From CAVVDT01 sp963747005 (lineage in GTDB: Bacteria > Pseudomonadota > Alphaproteobacteria > Rhizobiales > Aestuariivirgaceae): a stretch of 64,000 nucleotides of DNA. The translations under genes were made by a program, and so were the position numbers. The notes below the pieces were generated by a model, which was not told the DNA's origin, did not search any database, and worked only from the letters and a program-made list of their open reading frames with translations. This document shows positions 62,288 through 64,000 of this stretch, one piece after another. Every line of letters begins with the position of its first letter. Position 1 is the first letter of the stretch. The stretch covers positions 62,001-126,000 of the forward strand of contig CAVVDT010000005.1 of NCBI GenBank assembly GCA_963747005.1. The letters run 5' to 3'.

Positions 62288-62722
62288 TCAGTGAGCCGGG
62301 ACGATCGCCATGGCCTCGATCTCGACACGCGCTTCAGGTTCCACCAGCGCGGTCACGCCAACTACTGCCATGGGCGGATAGTGACGACCGACGATGCGCC
62401 GGTAGGAGGTGCCGAGACCGGCAAGGTTGGCGCGATATTCGGCCATGTCGGTGACATACCAGGTGAGTCGCACCAGGTGTTCGGGGCGAGCGCCGCCCGC
62501 CTTCAGAACCGCCACGACATTTTCCAGCGTCTGCGCCACCTGATCGACGAAGCCGGCGGGAAACCGGCCTTCTTCATTCCAGCCGATCTGACCGCCCACG
62601 GTGATCGAGGTGCCTGAGGCGCGCATGCCGTTGGAATAGCCCCGCGGACGCGCCCAGCCTTCGGGCAGCAGCACCTCGTGAGCCGCCGGAGCAAAGGGAT
62701 TGTTGGCTTCATGCCGGTTCAT
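62288..62722 (-). CDS. RidA family protein (enamine/imine deaminase type)
   Basis: 144 residues from ATG 62720-62722 with AAGGAGAGACC directly before it; the frame opens seven codons earlier. RidA/YjgF fold: PRGYSNGMRASGTSITVGGQ, VDQVAQTLENVVAVLKAGGA, RLTWYVTDMAEYRANL and the C-terminal PPMAVVGVTALVEPEARVEI with the Glu at the usual active-site position. It hydrolyses reactive enamines or imines; members in aminobenzoate and aminophenol pathways act as 2-aminomuconate-type deaminases. It follows, on the same strand, the benzoate-type CoA ligase. Confidence 0.88.
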   Translation of the reverse strand: MNRHEANNPFAPAAHEVLLPEGWARPRGYSNGMRASGTSITVGGQIGWNEEGRFPAGFVDQVAQTLENVVAVLKAGGARPEHLVRLTWYVTDMAEYRANLAGLGTSYRRIVGRHYPPMAVVGVTALVEPEARVEIEAMAIVPAH

Positions 62723-62739
62723 GGTCTCTCCTTCACGGC

Positions 62740-64000
62740 TCAACCGGCCTTGTCGAGGGTGGATCCTGCCGCGATTTCACGCAGACGGAAACGTTGCAAC
62801 TTGCCGGTCTGGGTGCGCGGCAACTGATCGACGAAGACGATGCGGCGGGGATATTTGTGCGGTGCAATTTCGGCCTTCACATAGTCCTGCAACCGCCTGG
62901 TCATGGCTTCGTCCGCGGCGTTGCCCGCCTTGAGCACCACGTAGGCCTGGACGATCTGGCCACGTGCCGTATCGGGGGCACCGACCACGCCGCATTCGGC
63001 AACGGCTGGATGGGCGAGCAGGCAGGCTTCGACCTCCGGGCCGGCGATGTTGTAGCCTGACGAGATGATCATGTCGTCGCCGCGCGCCTGGTACCAGAAA
63101 TAGCCCTCTGCATCGCGCACAAAGGTATCGCCGGTAAAATTCCAGCCGCCTTCGACATAGTTGCGCTGGCGCGGGTCGGCCAGATAGCGGCAGCCGGTGG
63201 GTCCGCGCACCGCCAGTCGGCCGGCGATACCGGGCGCTGCTTCGCGACCATCGGGTCCGATGACACGTGCCTCGTAGCCCGGCACCACCAGACCGGTCGA
63301 GCCCGCCTTCACCTTGCCGGCGGGGGCGCCGATGAAGATGTGCAGCATTTCGGTTGCACCGATGCCGTCGAGAATGGCGATGCCGGTCCTTTCCCGCCAG
63401 GTCTCGAATGTCGCCTTGGGCAGCGCCTCGCCCGCCGAGACGCAGATACGCAATGTAGACAGATCGGCCGCTTCCCCCAGTCCGAGGATGGCGCGGTAGG
63501 CGGTGGGAGCGGTGAAACACACGCTCGCGCGATGCCGGGCGATGGCGGCAACGAGAGCGGGCGGCGATGCCTGTTCAATGAGGACGGTTGAGGCCCCCAC
63601 CCTCAAGGGAAACAGCACGAGGCCGCCAAGTCCGAAGGTGAAGGCAAGGGGCGGCGAGCCGATGAAGCGGTCATCTCGCGTCGCCTTCAGCACATGGGCA
63701 CCATAGCTGTCGCAGGTGGCAAGCAGATCGCGGTGGAAGTGCATGGTGCCCTTGGGCTCGCCGGTGGTGCCGGAGGTAAAGGCGATGAGCGCCACGTCAT
63801 CGGCGGCGGTGTCACAGGGCGCGAAGTGCTCCCCTGCCCTTTCCATCATCACATCGAGGCCGTTGGCAGCATCGGAATTGGTATAGACAATGCGCGTCAA
63901 CACGGATGCGCGTTCACGCGTCTTTTCCATCTCGTCGGCCAGACGCACGTCGCAGAAGGCCAGCGCAATCCGGGCTTTCTCGACAATTTTCTGCAGTTCG
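62740..64000 (-). CDS. Benzoate/2-aminobenzoate-type CoA ligase, C-terminal part (cut by window)
   Basis: At least 419 codons; the reading frame stays open to the right edge, so the start is outside. ANL motifs: VALIAFTSGTTGEPKGTMHF, ILDGIGATEMLHIFIGAP, GWNFTGDTFVRDAEGYFWYQ, GDDMIISSGYNIAGPEVEAC and PRTQTGKLQRFRL with the catalytic Lys. FIGSPPLAFTFGLGGLVLFP and HIFIGAPAGKVKAGSTG point to the benzoate/2-aminobenzoate-CoA ligase branch. Paired with RidA downstream, the likely context is aerobic CoA-dependent aminobenzoate (or related aromatic) degradation whose other genes lie beyond the window. Confidence 0.85.
   Translation of the reverse strand, partial: ELQKIVEKARIALAFCDVRLADEMEKTRERASVLTRIVYTNSDAANGLDVMMERAGEHFAPCDTAADDVALIAFTSGTTGEPKGTMHFHRDLLATCDSYGAHVLKATRDDRFIGSPPLAFTFGLGGLVLFPLRVGASTVLIEQASPPALVAAIARHRASVCFTAPTAYRAILGLGEAADLSTLRICVSAGEALPKATFETWRERTGIAILDGIGATEMLHIFIGAPAGKVKAGSTGLVVPGYEARVIGPDGREAAPGIAGRLAVRGPTGCRYLADPRQRNYVEGGWNFTGDTFVRDAEGYFWYQARGDDMIISSGYNIAGPEVEACLLAHPAVAECGVVGAPDTARGQIVQAYVVLKAGNAADEAMTRRLQDYVKAEIAPHKYPRRIVFVDQLPRTQTGKLQRFRLREIAAGSTLDKAG

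Overview
The window is strongly GC-rich chromosomal DNA from an alphaproteobacterium, most likely of the Hyphomicrobiales (Rhizobiales) type. The evidence is the gene families (TRAP and RpiR genes with N-formylglutamate amidohydrolase, a CyaC-like redox cyclase, a fused two-domain ProW permease, BioY) and intergenic palindromes built on CCGGGA-cttga-TCCCGG. No rRNA, tRNA, CRISPR array, intact insertion sequence or prophage was seen. The species cannot be named from this evidence.

Layout. 1-8.3 kb: a TRAP permease end, N-formylglutamate amidohydrolase and its divergent RpiR regulator; a Rieske oxygenase; a stand-alone ABC transmembrane protein; an acidic tandem-repeat protein with a frameshift, sitting between two copies of a duplicated gene junction; an EctD-like dioxygenase; and a cytochrome b561/PepSY pair. 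8.5-15.0 kb: a five-gene arginine operon (guanidinobutyrase, arginase-like protein, 2-ketoarginine decarboxylase AruI, DadA-type D-amino-acid dehydrogenase, and a racemase fused to a degenerate arginase domain). 15.0-16.0 kb: a gene-poor stretch with palindromic repeats and a candidate structured RNA with its own promoter. 16.2-25.5 kb: bioY, an acetyltransferase with a deacetylase-like protein, an EamA exporter, a glycine-betaine-type ABC importer (permease frameshifted), and two exported proteins. 25.6-36.3 kb: DUF2207/LemA, a cyclic-nucleotide-binding protein, a very unusual ABC protein with a dead ATPase domain, two methyltransferase-like proteins and three glycosyltransferases. 36.5-42.5 kb: a complete peptide-type ABC importer. 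42.7-44.6 kb: a glycosyltransferase with a deacetylase-like protein. 44.8-48.1 kb: a bufferin (copper-binding modified peptide) operon with two precursor genes. 48.2-55.5 kb: two class III nucleotide cyclases, a metallo-beta-lactamase-fold hydrolase, UDP-glucose dehydrogenase and a Met-rich dihaem cytochrome c. 55.7-64 kb: a polysaccharide-lyase-like gene coupled to NicX-like and NicD-like genes, an acyl-CoA dehydrogenase and a CoA ligase; two small Tyr-rich exported proteins; then RidA and a benzoate/2-aminobenzoate-type CoA ligase cut by the window end.

How the genes work together. The best-supported new idea is that genes 8550-15026 form a D-arginine route: racemisation of L-Arg, oxidation to 2-ketoarginine, decarboxylation by AruI, oxidation of the aldehyde elsewhere, and hydrolysis of 4-guanidinobutyrate to GABA and urea. 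The 3' gene, a racemase joined to an arginase fold that has lost most metal ligands, is the most novel part. The second striking item is the 920-residue ABC exporter in which every catalytic motif of the ATPase domain is replaced. It lies beside glycosyltransferases and a cyclic-nucleotide sensor, while the same window encodes two cyclases that could feed that sensor.
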